64,000 nt of DNA from assembly GCF_963678635.1 (NCBI RefSeq), contig NC_087064.1, forward strand, positions 67,506,025 to 67,570,024, in the 5' to 3' direction. This document shows positions 17,890 to 27,924 of the stretch, in pieces (positions within the stretch are counted from its first letter, which is position 1; every line of letters starts with the position of its first letter). The notes under the pieces are model-generated. The model was not told the DNA's origin, did no database searches, and saw only the letters and a list, made by a program, of their open reading frames with translations. The position numbers were made by a program, and so were the translations under genes. Origin of the DNA: Symsagittifera roscoffensis. Its lineage: Eukaryota > Xenacoelomorpha > Acoela > Convolutidae.

Positions 17890-18915
17890 TTGGCATGGTT
17901 TATAATAGATTATTTCACACATAATATAGATTTAATTTCACAAGCAAGAAAAAATTTTAGACCTCAAAATTCAAACAATGATACCGCCATCACAGAACAA
18001 TCAGACTACGTTTGGGACCCCGAATGGTCTCATTATGCATTCATAAATATCCCACAATCAATCTTAAGTCAAGCAATAAGTACAATATCTTATACAAGAG
18101 ATTATGTAAGAGTAGTACCATTAACCATTGATGCAACACCATTAAACTACCATACATTTTTACCTGATACGCGAAATAACAGTTTAAACTCGATCGTCAT
18201 ACACAATGAAAACCTTAATGGAACTAGGAATCTCACTCAACAAGATATTCAGACACCATCACACTTCATAAATGAAGAAATTGTCCAAACAACAACAACT
18301 ACACAACAAAGTATTTCACCGATACGTCCAAATTTAACAACACCAAGAAATACAAACACTTCACTAGCACAGGTAACCTTACAATCAACCGTTAAACCTT
18401 CGGTTGCTCCAAAATATTCACAAATGGATTATCAAACATATAGACCCATGAAAATACCGTCAAAAACACGCAGAACGTTCAGAAGAAACAATTTTGCGGA
18501 ACACAATTATAATTACACACATTCATCAAAAACAAACTATCCCCCACGAAAAAATAATAATAATCAGATAAGATCTCGATATTGGGATAATCCAATGGCA
18601 ACAACCAACTCACTAAATGTTCAAATTTTCCTCCACAGGATCGTAGTGAAAATTACCCATTCTTGCAACAGAATAAAAATAAAAAACAAGCACCTCATCA
18701 AACGGATTACCTATCCTCTGATGATGATTATTTACAACCAGATATATTTGCACCATACACTCAAGAATATCGTGGACAAGGAGTGCAGAAACCGTATACA
18801 TATCATAGAATTTTTTCTCCACGCCCAACAGATACACAAAATCAACAACCAATACAAATGCAAAACCCAATTAATACACAATCTTTTCAACCAATTCAGC
18901 CACAAAACCCAATGA
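17890..18915 (+). CDS. Pre-gag / Gag N-terminal frame of element B
   Basis: A 341-codon frame continuing in phase after the TAA at 17,884. The useful part probably ends near 18,600-18,690. Up to there it is Thr/Asn/Gln/Pro-rich with a basic patch (KIPSKTRRTFRRNNFAEHN) that could bind RNA or membrane; afterwards it turns into an unlike, Ile/His-rich sequence while the -1 frame (open from 18,591) takes up the polar style and leads into Gag. In the overlap, A AAA AAC at 18,681-18,687 lies in the right phase for a -1 shift into the gag-pol frame. No ATG lies near its start. I read it as the matrix-like N-terminal region of Gag. Confidence 0.5.
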   Translation: MAWFIIDYFTHNIDLISQARKNFRPQNSNNDTAITEQSDYVWDPEWSHYAFINIPQSILSQAISTISYTRDYVRVVPLTIDATPLNYHTFLPDTRNNSLNSIVIHNENLNGTRNLTQQDIQTPSHFINEEIVQTTTTTQQSISPIRPNLTTPRNTNTSLAQVTLQSTVKPSVAPKYSQMDYQTYRPMKIPSKTRRTFRRNNFAEHNYNYTHSSKTNYPPRKNNNNQIRSRYWDNPMATTNSLNVQIFLHRIVVKITHSCNRIKIKNKHLIKRITYPLMMIIYNQIYLHHTLKNIVDKECRNRIHIIEFFLHAQQIHKINNQYKCKTQLIHNLFNQFSHKTQ

Positions 18916-21900
18916 TTACACACTCGTATCAACCAACACAAATGCAAAATGAAATACCACTTCCATATTACCTTCAACAACACGAAATAACAAAAAATCA
19001 ACTTTCAATTTTTTCACAAATGCCAAATGCCGCAGAGTCATTACAAATGACAATGAATCCATACCTTATGGGTGGATCATCAATAACATCAAACAAACCA
19101 TTAATGGTATTCACAGGAACAGATCCTGAATATTCTGTAGAAGAATATTTAAATGCAGTAACAGCAAATTTAATTTTAAATATAGGACCTGAACCAATTA
19201 ATACGCCACTACATCAAAACTGGATACATCGACGCACAGCGTTGATACAGACAACCTTAGACGGCGCAGCCCAAAAATGGTTTTCAGTATTGCCTATAGA
19301 AATAAAATCAAATTGGAAAAGATTTACACAAGAATTTTCAAAAATGTTTGACTCCGAAAGAAACAAACAACAACAAAGAGTTTTATGTAATGAAATTCGC
19401 AGATTACCAAATGAAACCATCAAACAATTAGCAGTACGTATTGAAACACTAGTTCAAAAAGCATATTCATTAAATACACACGACTATAAAAACACAAAAA
19501 TGACAGAAATCTTAATGATGACCTTAACACCTCAATTAAGGAAAATAGCAATAAAAAAGAGAGCATCCCATCCCTCCTCAATTCGAGAGCCCGATTTAGA
19601 TTTTCGAAAACTAGTAGACAAACTAGAGCAAGCGGAAATCACAATGAAACTTGAAGAAACAGAAAATCTGAAATTACAATATGTTAACCGAATTGAAACA
19701 AATACCACAAATATCAACAATATACAGGAATCAGATACAGACCTCGTTGAAAAAATCACTGAAATACTCAATATTTATGAAAAACACCCAAACTTTAAAG
19801 GCAAACCATCTTTCAAAAAATGGTGTAATTATTGCCGACGATACGGACATAGTATTTCTGAATGTAGACAAAAACAACAGGACAATCAAAACAAACCTCA
19901 AAAATATAAAGAACCAAATAAATCATTCTATCAGTACATGAAAAAAGATCAAAATCTACCGAACAAAAATGTATACAGCAACAACAGTTCAGGAAAACCA
20001 CTTCCGAACAATACCAATTACACGAGAACTCAATCACCATATAACTCAAGTTATAGAGGAAGATCACCAGAACGAAGAAATACACAAAATTCATCACAAA
20101 ATCATTACAATAGACCAAATAGTCGAAATAACTACTCCAGATCAAATTCAACTACAACACAATTTGTTTCTAGATCTAATTCCCAATCAAGGAATAAATA
20201 CTATCCAAACAATCAATCACGAAACTCATCATATAATAGAAATAGAAACTATTCCAATAATCGAAATAGAAGTTATTCAAACAACCGAAATCAGAATTAT
20301 CCGAACAATCAATCAAGGAATAACTCATATAACAGATCAAACTATAACAGATCAAACGATAATTATCAAAACAGATCACGAAACAATTCACAAAATCGAC
20401 ATTCAAGTTATAATAATCGTTATAGAAACTATTCCCAATCACCACACAGAAATAATAACCACTATAATAATTCCAACAATCGCCACAGAAGTAGTACACC
20501 TAAACATCAAAGACATATAAATCAAGTACAATCAAATCCGGAATCAACATCAGACCCCCCAGGTATTGATGACACAGTAGATGATACATTACAACTAAAT
20601 CAAATAAACTGTGGATCATCAGATTCAGAAAAAGATACAGAAAACACTATCTCCATCAATATGATAGCAGTTGAAAATGACTACGAACCTATTATATATG
20701 AACAACCTTTTTCATCACATATATATGAAAACCAATTAGAACTCCTTCACAATTATTACATTGAACCCATCAATTCTACACAAACTGCACAAGACATAAA
20801 CGAAATTAACCCGGTAAGTAAACCCAACGAAAATGACAAAATAATAAGCTTAAATACGAATCACATTTACCAAAATATACAAAAAGAACAACCCAAAGAA
20901 AAAATTTGGACAATACCATTTCTTTTAGAAAGTCCAAGAAACAAAGAATTTCAACCACCAGATCTTGAAATTGATTTTTTAATTGATTCAGGAGCAGAAT
21001 CAAACATAATAAACATTCCCACATGGAATGAGATAAAAACATTACACCCAAAACTAACGCCTCTTGAAACCTCCAGTAAACTAGCAACAGCACAAGGATC
21101 AACATTGGTAAACTATGGAAAAATTCAATTATTTCTTCTCCCCACAAGAACAATAGAGCAAAATAAAATTTTAAATAAACCATTTAAACAAATATTTCAT
21201 ATCACTGATATTAAACACAATATCATTGGAATACCATTTATCTCTAAATATATACCAACAATCAACATTTTGAATAGTAAAATACTAATCAAAGATAAAT
21301 ACACAAAAACAAGAGACACATCCCTAACATTTTTTCAAAGATTAAATAAACAACCACCATTCTTTTCAAAATTTTATCCAATATATAATCAACAAAGAAA
21401 ACACCTGAAACCACTATCAGGAAACATATATAATTTCTCAATAAAACAAGTTCACCAATACGATAAAAAACAAAATAAACAACAACTCTATATGTCAGAC
21501 TTTGAATTCAAACCTATCCATAAATTTTTCAAAATCACAATTTCATCCATAAAATATTTGAAAAACTCGAATTCAGATATTATTTCGTTACATGTATACA
21601 ATAATACACCCTATCAAGTAACATTACCTTTAGGATTTTTAGGCTATTGCGAAACCAACGCTACGATATCACCAATACACGAAAAAGCATACCGCGTAAA
21701 TAATATACTCCAATTATTAGATATTTGTCAATCCACAATTCTTAATGAAGAATTATCCATAAATAATATAATCAGTAATGAAAAAAGAAATACAGATTAT
21801 TTCACAAAAACCCCATATTTCAAACCTACATTCAACATAAACAACTATACAGAGAATCAACAGAAATTTTTAACAATGTTTAACTTGCAACATTCACAAA

Positions 21901-23591
21901 TAACACAAGACGAATTTAATAAGTTAGCCAAACAGCTAATAAAATATTCATCAGTCTATGCAACATCCAAATTTGATGTTGGCAAAATCAGTTCATCACT
22001 ACATCTCCCATTAAAACCTGACGCAGTTTTCAAAAAACAAAGAGCAAGTAAAGTACCAATTCATTTACACGATAAAGTGAACAGATTACTCGATATTTTA
22101 GAACAATACAAAATTATATCACCGGTAAACAAAGAAGAACAACCAGAAGGTAACACATTTATCAACCCTGTTATCATCCTAGCAAAAGGAGAATCATTAA
22201 AAATAGTTCTAGACGCTAGATATCTTAATTCACTAATAGACGAATCAAATTGCAATTGGCCTATTGAACCAATACAAGTTATTTTAACAAAAATAAACGG
22301 AAAATACTTTACAACCGCAGATATGAATAGTGCATATAATCAAATGCCACTAGATGAACAATCGCGACGCTTAACAAAATTTGTTATCGGAAATCAGCAA
22401 TATGAATTCAACCGCCTATTCTATGGAATATCCATAGGACCAGCAGCATTTTCAGCTTTTATGAGCAAAATTTTTAGACCACTAATACTCAAGAAAAACG
22501 CAATCACCTATTTAGACGATGTTTTTATGCAATCACAGACAAAAGAAGAAATGTTTAATGTTTTAGAACACTATCACAAAATTCTTCAGAACGAAAATCT
22601 GAAGGCCGCTCCCGACAAGTCACACTTCTTTTTAACACGAGTTAAATTCTTAGGACACAATATAGAAAGAAAAACAATCACTCCATTAAAATCACGCATT
22701 GATGCTATTCAGAAGCTCCAACCACCAACAAACAAAAAGAAAATCCAAGAATTCCTTGGAATGTTAAATTTGTTAAGCAAATATGTCTATAAAATGCAAT
22801 TATACCTAAGACCATTCTATAATATACTTAGACAACAAAATAATTTTGAATGGAACACAGAACATCAAGCACGATTTGAAGAAATTAAAAAACTCTTAAC
22901 TGAACAAATTTCGAATACAATTCCAGATCCAAATCAACCATTCTATGCAATGTGCGATGCTTCGAATTTTGGCATCGGCGCAGCATTATTACAATCACAC
23001 AATGGTACAAACAAAATGAACCTTATATCAGCAAATTCTCGATTATTCACTCAAGCAGAACTACGACTCTCAACTCTAATGAGAGAATGTACAGCCATAA
23101 TATATACACTAACAGAATATGAATTTCTGATACTTGGATCAAAACATCCAACAGTTCTATTTACAGATCACAAACCAATCATCTTTCTCTTTACACAAAA
23201 ATCCAATCCAAATCACCGAGTTTATAGATTTCAATTAATTCTAATGAAATTCCCAAACTTACATATAGTTTGGACAGCAGGAAAGAATCTTGCATTACCA
23301 GACACTTTAAGTCGAAATACACCACCTGAATTACTTACACGTAAAACTACAAATGAAATACCCAAAAATATAAAATTTTACCTTGCAGAAGATGAAACAT
23401 CACCCCGACTAGAATGCAAATATGCAGTAAAAACTGACGTTGAACAATCACAAATAAATAACCTACAACACTTTCCACTTTATTTAGATTGCCAAAATAA
23501 CCACTACGAAGTTGATCTACTTGGAACGTCAACTTTTAAACCAATTCCATATTCACAATGGATAAAAAATAACACCCAACAAAAAGAATAA
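18663..23591 (+). CDS. gag-pol: Gag-Pol: capsid, zinc knuckle, protease, RT, RNase H
   Basis: A 1,642-residue frame, open from 18,591. The capsid region lies at about residues 130-330 (WIHRRTALIQTTLDGAAQKW, FTQEFSKMFDSERNKQQQRV). One CCHC knuckle, CNYCRRYGHSISEC, starts near 388, followed by about 200 residues of Asn/Arg/Ser/Tyr low-complexity repeats. Protease: FLIDSGAESNII with Asp 775. RT: TTADMNSAYNQMPL, then YLDD at 1283-1286. RNase H: MCDASNFGIGAALL with Asp 1432, FTDHKP, and LALPDTLSR. Gag and Pol are fused here without a stop, unlike element A. The frame ends at TAA shortly after RNase H; the integrase continues in another phase. YLDD in place of YVDD, the A-rich codons and the low-complexity nucleocapsid set it apart from element A. 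Confidence 0.92.
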   Translation: MQQNKNKKQAPHQTDYLSSDDDYLQPDIFAPYTQEYRGQGVQKPYTYHRIFSPRPTDTQNQQPIQMQNPINTQSFQPIQPQNPMITHSYQPTQMQNEIPLPYYLQQHEITKNQLSIFSQMPNAAESLQMTMNPYLMGGSSITSNKPLMVFTGTDPEYSVEEYLNAVTANLILNIGPEPINTPLHQNWIHRRTALIQTTLDGAAQKWFSVLPIEIKSNWKRFTQEFSKMFDSERNKQQQRVLCNEIRRLPNETIKQLAVRIETLVQKAYSLNTHDYKNTKMTEILMMTLTPQLRKIAIKKRASHPSSIREPDLDFRKLVDKLEQAEITMKLEETENLKLQYVNRIETNTTNINNIQESDTDLVEKITEILNIYEKHPNFKGKPSFKKWCNYCRRYGHSISECRQKQQDNQNKPQKYKEPNKSFYQYMKKDQNLPNKNVYSNNSSGKPLPNNTNYTRTQSPYNSSYRGRSPERRNTQNSSQNHYNRPNSRNNYSRSNSTTTQFVSRSNSQSRNKYYPNNQSRNSSYNRNRNYSNNRNRSYSNNRNQNYPNNQSRNNSYNRSNYNRSNDNYQNRSRNNSQNRHSSYNNRYRNYSQSPHRNNNHYNNSNNRHRSSTPKHQRHINQVQSNPESTSDPPGIDDTVDDTLQLNQINCGSSDSEKDTENTISINMIAVENDYEPIIYEQPFSSHIYENQLELLHNYYIEPINSTQTAQDINEINPVSKPNENDKIISLNTNHIYQNIQKEQPKEKIWTIPFLLESPRNKEFQPPDLEIDFLIDSGAESNIINIPTWNEIKTLHPKLTPLETSSKLATAQGSTLVNYGKIQLFLLPTRTIEQNKILNKPFKQIFHITDIKHNIIGIPFISKYIPTINILNSKILIKDKYTKTRDTSLTFFQRLNKQPPFFSKFYPIYNQQRKHLKPLSGNIYNFSIKQVHQYDKKQNKQQLYMSDFEFKPIHKFFKITISSIKYLKNSNSDIISLHVYNNTPYQVTLPLGFLGYCETNATISPIHEKAYRVNNILQLLDICQSTILNEELSINNIISNEKRNTDYFTKTPYFKPTFNINNYTENQQKFLTMFNLQHSQITQDEFNKLAKQLIKYSSVYATSKFDVGKISSSLHLPLKPDAVFKKQRASKVPIHLHDKVNRLLDILEQYKIISPVNKEEQPEGNTFINPVIILAKGESLKIVLDARYLNSLIDESNCNWPIEPIQVILTKINGKYFTTADMNSAYNQMPLDEQSRRLTKFVIGNQQYEFNRLFYGISIGPAAFSAFMSKIFRPLILKKNAITYLDDVFMQSQTKEEMFNVLEHYHKILQNENLKAAPDKSHFFLTRVKFLGHNIERKTITPLKSRIDAIQKLQPPTNKKKIQEFLGMLNLLSKYVYKMQLYLRPFYNILRQQNNFEWNTEHQARFEEIKKLLTEQISNTIPDPNQPFYAMCDASNFGIGAALLQSHNGTNKMNLISANSRLFTQAELRLSTLMRECTAIIYTLTEYEFLILGSKHPTVLFTDHKPIIFLFTQKSNPNHRVYRFQLILMKFPNLHIVWTAGKNLALPDTLSRNTPPELLTRKTTNEIPKNIKFYLAEDETSPRLECKYAVKTDVEQSQINNLQHFPLYLDCQNNHYEVDLLGTSTFKPIPYSQWIKNNTQQKE
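18681..18687 (+). promoter_or_regulatory. Candidate -1 slippery heptamer A AAA AAC
   Basis: In the pre-gag phase the codons read ATA AAA AAC, giving a canonical X XXY YYZ site; slipping -1 enters the 18,663-23,591 frame exactly. Known retroviral gag-pro sites use this heptamer. Against it, composition suggests the frame change may occur nearer 18,600, A-runs are common here, and no clear downstream stem-loop is visible. Confidence 0.35.
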
Positions 23592-23755
23592 AACAACACC
23601 CGCATAAAAAAGACCTTTTTCCATTAATTGAAAAAGAAAATCTAACTGATAAAATAAATTTATCAGGACCACAAACAAACGATTCAAAATACACAATAAA
23701 TCAAGTTTTTGACCTCCATGACCCACTTGATACAATTCCTTTATCTAAATTATAA
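23573..23755 (+). pseudogene. RNase H-integrase linker in shifted frame, ends in TAA
   Basis: After the gag-pol frame ends at 23,591, open coding in the -1 phase runs from 23,573 to a single TAA at 23,753-23,755 and then continues into integrase in phase. It contains LFPLIEKENLTDKINL in the same polar style. The shift falls in 23,573-23,589, where no canonical slippery site lies, so a small indel is the likely cause. Confidence 0.6.
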
Positions 23756-25540
23756 ATTGAAAACATTTTTCTCCCCCCAACAGATAAAATTACAATTAAT
23801 ACTTTAAAACAATACCAAAATCTTGACCCAGTAATTAGACAACTAAAATCATGGCACAAATATAAAACTAAACCCGTCAAGGCAGATACAACTATTTTAG
23901 GAAATAAAACAGTCCTCCGATATTTTCGAAAATTTAATAATACAACAATTAATGAAAACACAGACCTTCTAGAATACCAATTAAATGAATCTACAGTTCC
24001 CTGTCTCCCTCTAAGTATGATTTTTATAGCTTTTAATATCTCACATACACAAAACATTAAAGGACACTCTGGATCAGAGAAAACATATTCAAATTTCATA
24101 CAAAACTTTTATTTTCCAAATGCACCAATTTGGATAAAAGTGCTATGCAATGATTGTATAGTATGTCAGCTAAATAAACCTTATCCAAATCAAAAACAAA
24201 TAGCACAAAAACAAGACTTTAAAGGACAAAGATTGTACTTTAACCACCGTATTTCATTTGATACAAAAGGACCAATTTCACCCTCATCCGAAGGAAACTC
24301 CTACATTATGGTAATTGTTGACGCATTTACACATTATGTAGCACTTAACCCAGTACCACATTGTAACGCTTATTACGCTTACACAACACTTTATGAACAC
24401 TGGATAGCCAAATTCGGACTACCAGAAATTTTAGTTACAGACAACGGTACAGAATTCATAAATAATGAAATCATCACACTATGCCATTTATATAACATCA
24501 AAAACAAACCACGTACATCTCACGCACCTTGGACAAACGGCTTAGTCGAAGGTATGAACCGTTCACTACAAGAATATCTTAGATGTATCATCAATGGAAA
24601 TGATACAAGATACACCGAATGGTCAGCAGATGTAAAACTATTTCCCTTAGCATATAATTCACAAATCACGACAACTCTAGGAATGTCACCATATGAAATG
24701 GTTTTTAATCAAAAGCCACGCAAACCAATTATGTTTACAGCAAACTCTCATAAAAATGCACAAAGTTATTGTCAACCGAATAAAGACTCAATTTGTTATA
24801 ACCTACCTTTACACACACACGATGAAGATCATTTTCATCACCCACAAATTCTTAAATTAGCCTCCGGTACACACACCGAATGGATTTTAAACAGAGATAA
24901 AAAACACAATGAAATTTACCAAAAAGTAACAAAAAAGTTTTTACAAAGGCAAAACATTAATGAACAAATAAATTCACGCTTTACACCAGCCTCCGATTTA
25001 AAAATTGGAACATTTGTTTTAATACCCAATTTTAACACTCATAAAGGAATCTCTAAAAAATTACAACCCCTTCGTAAAGGACCATACCAAATAATTGCCA
25101 AACCCACTGATGTCACATATAAAATCACCGACTTAGACAAAAAAGAAATTGTTCAACATCGAAACAACCTATTACCTTATTACCCAAAAGAATACGCACT
25201 ACGCGAACTAACTCAATTATATTCTTTCACAGGTTTAAAAGTTATTCAAAATAACCCACATATGGAAAATAAAACAAAGGAACAACATGACATTCACCTC
25301 GAAAACCAAAATAAAAAATCGACTACAACGAAAAACAATACAAAAAAGCTAGATCAAAATACACCTCAAAAAGAAAGTAAAAATAGAAAATTGACAGAAA
25401 AAATAATACCCCAAGAACAAATCGACAAATCAGAACATAGAGAATCATCACGACTTAGAAACCAACCACGTAAAAACTATAAAACATTCATCCCACAATC
25501 TAAAATATTAAAGAAAGTCGAATTTCAAAAACAGCTTTAA
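23756..25540 (+). CDS. pol: Integrase of element B
   Basis: Open from 23,756; the first ATG is at 24,017, which would leave 507 residues. Numbered from that ATG, the zinc site is H10, H17, C47, C50 (SHTQNIKGH, CNDCIVC). The catalytic core has D82 (ISFDTKG), D142 (LVTDNGTEF) and E178 (GLVEGMN), an exact D,D35E. A GPY/F module follows (LRKGPYQIIAKP), then a Lys/Asn-rich tail that may bind chromatin or DNA. The residues before 24,017 form a typical pre-zinc segment, so the ATG is unlikely to be the true start: integrase should be released from the Gag-Pol precursor. It is separated from RNase H by a frame change and one TAA. Confidence 0.88.
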   Translation: MENIFLPPTDKITINTLKQYQNLDPVIRQLKSWHKYKTKPVKADTTILGNKTVLRYFRKFNNTTINENTDLLEYQLNESTVPCLPLSMIFIAFNISHTQNIKGHSGSEKTYSNFIQNFYFPNAPIWIKVLCNDCIVCQLNKPYPNQKQIAQKQDFKGQRLYFNHRISFDTKGPISPSSEGNSYIMVIVDAFTHYVALNPVPHCNAYYAYTTLYEHWIAKFGLPEILVTDNGTEFINNEIITLCHLYNIKNKPRTSHAPWTNGLVEGMNRSLQEYLRCIINGNDTRYTEWSADVKLFPLAYNSQITTTLGMSPYEMVFNQKPRKPIMFTANSHKNAQSYCQPNKDSICYNLPLHTHDEDHFHHPQILKLASGTHTEWILNRDKKHNEIYQKVTKKFLQRQNINEQINSRFTPASDLKIGTFVLIPNFNTHKGISKKLQPLRKGPYQIIAKPTDVTYKITDLDKKEIVQHRNNLLPYYPKEYALRELTQLYSFTGLKVIQNNPHMENKTKEQHDIHLENQNKKSTTTKNNTKKLDQNTPQKESKNRKLTEKIIPQEQIDKSEHRESSRLRNQPRKNYKTFIPQSKILKKVEFQKQL

Positions 25541-26361
25541 TTTTATATTTCATAATCTTTGCACCTCTGAAATTTTTTGAACTTCCATTTTTCAAAATAA
25601 CATGCTGACAAACACGCAGCGATTCTAGTTCATGATTAGCCAATAGGATTCATCCAATCCGTCACCTTCTCTAACTATAACACAAACCAACTAGACGAAT
25701 GATATTAAAACTCCAGGCATATCTATAACTATAACTTTGCGACCTCCAGGTCAAAAATAAGCAAACCATTCCAACTTGACAACTAAAATAAATATCACCA
25801 TAATATCATAACCCTCCCTTATCTAATAAACCAAAGATCAACAATATTTCCCCAACTCAGACCTCAAATACCCCCCAAACAAATATGTTAAATTAGCCTA
25901 AAGTAAAAGAACGACCATTTTAATTAGCCTAAAGTATAAAAACCTCAAAAATATCCCAGATCATTTGACAAATAAAAATAAAGAAAAAGAAGACCTCCCG
26001 ATCACCATAAAATTTGCCCCCAACAATTTTTCATAAAACTCAACCCACTTGTCAAAAAACCAATAAATAACTCGACCACACTTGAAAATTGCCTCAAACA
26101 ACAAAAAATATTCGATCGAGAAGCCATTTCTTAAATGCTCTTCTCTCGACCAGTCAACATAATTCTTAACATTCTCATAAACTTTTTAACGATATTTAAA
26201 CTTTTAATCATATTTCTTTTTGATACCTTTGAATCTTTTGTAATAATCTTAATCATTTTTTGCAATATTTTTTAAATTTTCTATTCCATATTTGAACTAT
26301 ACGTCCAACTTTCGAAAGCTATTGACTATATCCACAGGTACGATTCACAAAACTTATCTAA
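25541..26361 (+). other. Non-coding stretch between pol and the 3' ORFs
   Basis: A/C-rich leading part, then T-rich from about 26,160. No frame of interest. TATCCACAG ending at 26,337 shortly before the ATG at 26,362 could be a 3' splice site for a subgenomic mRNA carrying the small membrane ORF and env. GAAATTTTTTGAACTTCCA and similar words show no polypurine tract. Confidence 0.35.
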
Positions 26362-26550
26362 ATGATACGAACCATTTTTAGTAGAGCAGATATTTTCTTA
26401 CTATTTGTAATTTTTATAACATTTCTATCATCCCTCATCTTGACAATATGCAAATGTATAAAGAAAGCAATCATCACATTCGCCCTAGCAACAATCCTCC
26501 TAATTCTTTTTCTAGAAGAATACTATAATAAACATAAATTTTTTCACTAA
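26362..26550 (+). CDS. Small two-helix membrane ORF
   Basis: 62 residues from a real ATG. Two hydrophobic helices are evident: IFLLFVIFITFLSSLILTI and, after CKCIKKA, IITFALATILLILFL, followed by a charged tail. It lies upstream of env in the place where retroviruses put small accessory membrane proteins. The +1 frame directly downstream is open from about 26,516 and runs into the 294-residue ORF, so this could instead be the N-terminal anchor of that protein after one frame change in the TTTTTT run at 26,537. Function unknown. Confidence 0.45.
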   Translation: MIRTIFSRADIFLLFVIFITFLSSLILTICKCIKKAIITFALATILLILFLEEYYNKHKFFH

Positions 26551-26806
26551 AAGAATAGATCAAAACCTATCAAAAATTGCTAACCAACAGTCACACAGTC
26601 AGTCTTCACCGACATCATCCCAAGATAACCCAACAACACCTTCAACTACCCAAAACCCCCAAACATCCACACGAATTTCCTTTCAAGATAACCCATATAC
26701 CTTTGAAGAACGACACGCTCGCTTATCTGAACCACTAGAACCAGTTCAAAGACAAGCACCTCTAAGCCAACCAACATATAACTTATACCCAACACTACCA
26801 CAAGAA

Positions 26807-27691
26807 TTGAGTAGAATACAAAACCCTAGTCAAAACCAAAATACAGTCGAAATAAATAGACAAATTATACATCCTCGACGAAACAGAAATTTTCAAACTC
26901 CCCGAGTTCATTTTGATATACCTCAATCCCCATCACAAAGTACTCCAGAAAACCCCATTGGTATATTACCAGAAACCCCTACGCTTCTTTCACAACGTAG
27001 CACCTCAAGCCCACCCTCAGATTACTTAGGTTCAACACCAACATCTGAACAAATTCGTGAAAATCCCTTTAACCCCACAAACCAAACATCACGACTACCA
27101 TATTGGACAACACATTCATTCCCACAAGGTGAACCAAATTTAATCAATGATCCAATAGATATTTCTACGGATACAACAACATCCTCATCACTACCAGAAA
27201 CATTATCACTACCATCAACACCATCAATAAGCCAGATTTCCCCACCGCCTTTTCACTTAAATTTCCCAAATAACCTCGACGCTAGATATCGAGAACAATC
27301 ATCAACGAATATTCCTTTAAGACTAGACTGGAATACATTCACAGCACCTCCACCATTATTTGGACAACACCCAGAAAGTAACCGACTCCACAACTGGGCA
27401 CTTAATAGACTACAATATCGACAAGACATCCACGAAGACATTCGTGATCATAACATCCAAATACTCCAACAAAATAGTCTACAATTAAAATTTGAAATCA
27501 CGGTTAAACTAAAAAACATTACTCAACATCCCTACCCATTAAACCCACCAAATATAACAGCTCAATCACTACCACCACCATTTATAACAACTGAAGTAAT
27601 ATACAAATACGACAGATATACCAAAAATACAATTGGTTACATCACATTTTATAACCCATACTCAGGATTATCATACGCATGTATATTCTAA
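26807..27691 (+). CDS. Ser/Pro/Thr-rich ORF of unknown function before env
   Basis: 294 codons from a TTG; the frame is open upstream to about 26,516 and has no clear ATG, so the start is uncertain. The first two thirds are low-complexity Ser/Pro/Thr/Gln (TTTSSSLPETLSLPSTPSIS), probably disordered. The C-terminal third looks folded: LRLDWNTFTAPPPLFG, LKFEITVKLKNITQ, then a Tyr-rich end (YITFYNPYSGLSYACIF) suggesting beta structure. The end overlaps the env signal-peptide frame by 13 nt, a compact arrangement. Its overall plan, disordered N-terminus plus short C-terminal domain, resembles that of the ORF at 30,208. No known family recognised. Confidence 0.55.
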   Translation: MSRIQNPSQNQNTVEINRQIIHPRRNRNFQTPRVHFDIPQSPSQSTPENPIGILPETPTLLSQRSTSSPPSDYLGSTPTSEQIRENPFNPTNQTSRLPYWTTHSFPQGEPNLINDPIDISTDTTTSSSLPETLSLPSTPSISQISPPPFHLNFPNNLDARYREQSSTNIPLRLDWNTFTAPPPLFGQHPESNRLHNWALNRLQYRQDIHEDIRDHNIQILQQNSLQLKFEITVKLKNITQHPYPLNPPNITAQSLPPPFITTEVIYKYDRYTKNTIGYITFYNPYSGLSYACIF

Positions 27692-27924
27692 AAATATTAA
27701 TTTTTCTCCAACTCTTTTTTCTAGTAATCTCCAATCAGAATATAAACCCTTCCCCCCGCACAGGACCCCAAGATTTATTAGTAACACATTACGATTGTGA
27801 AGAAAATGAAGTATGCAATAAATCAAGTATCACAATGCGAAACAGAACCACAAGCTATAAAAACTACAAATGTAATAGCAACACTTTATTCAAAAGCCCG
27901 AGCAACAACAGTCACAGGATATAA
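27679..27924 (+). CDS. env: Env-like glycoprotein: signal peptide and N-terminus
   Basis: From a real ATG: LKILIFLQLFFLVIS is a clear signal peptide with cleavage expected soon after. The frame then has cysteines and potential N-glycosylation sites (NKSS, NRTT) but soon loses the glycoprotein style and stops at 27,924. The neighbouring phase, open from 27,785, carries on the ectodomain, so the coding frame changes somewhere within 27,785-27,830. No slippery site was identified; an indel in an old copy is most likely. The ORF overlaps the end of the preceding frame. Confidence 0.6.
   Translation: MYILKILIFLQLFFLVISNQNINPSPRTGPQDLLVTHYDCEENEVCNKSSITMRNRTTSYKNYKCNSNTLFKSPSNNSHRI

Noticed and set aside
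19969-20520. 183-codon Ile/Thr/His-rich frame
   Set aside because: Alternative phase of the Asn/Arg/Ser repeat in Gag; an artefact of repetitive bases.
23564-23570. A AAA AAT heptamer near the end of the element B gag-pol frame
   Set aside because: Correct phase, but the -1 frame meets TAA at 23,570-23,572 at once, so it cannot lead to integrase.
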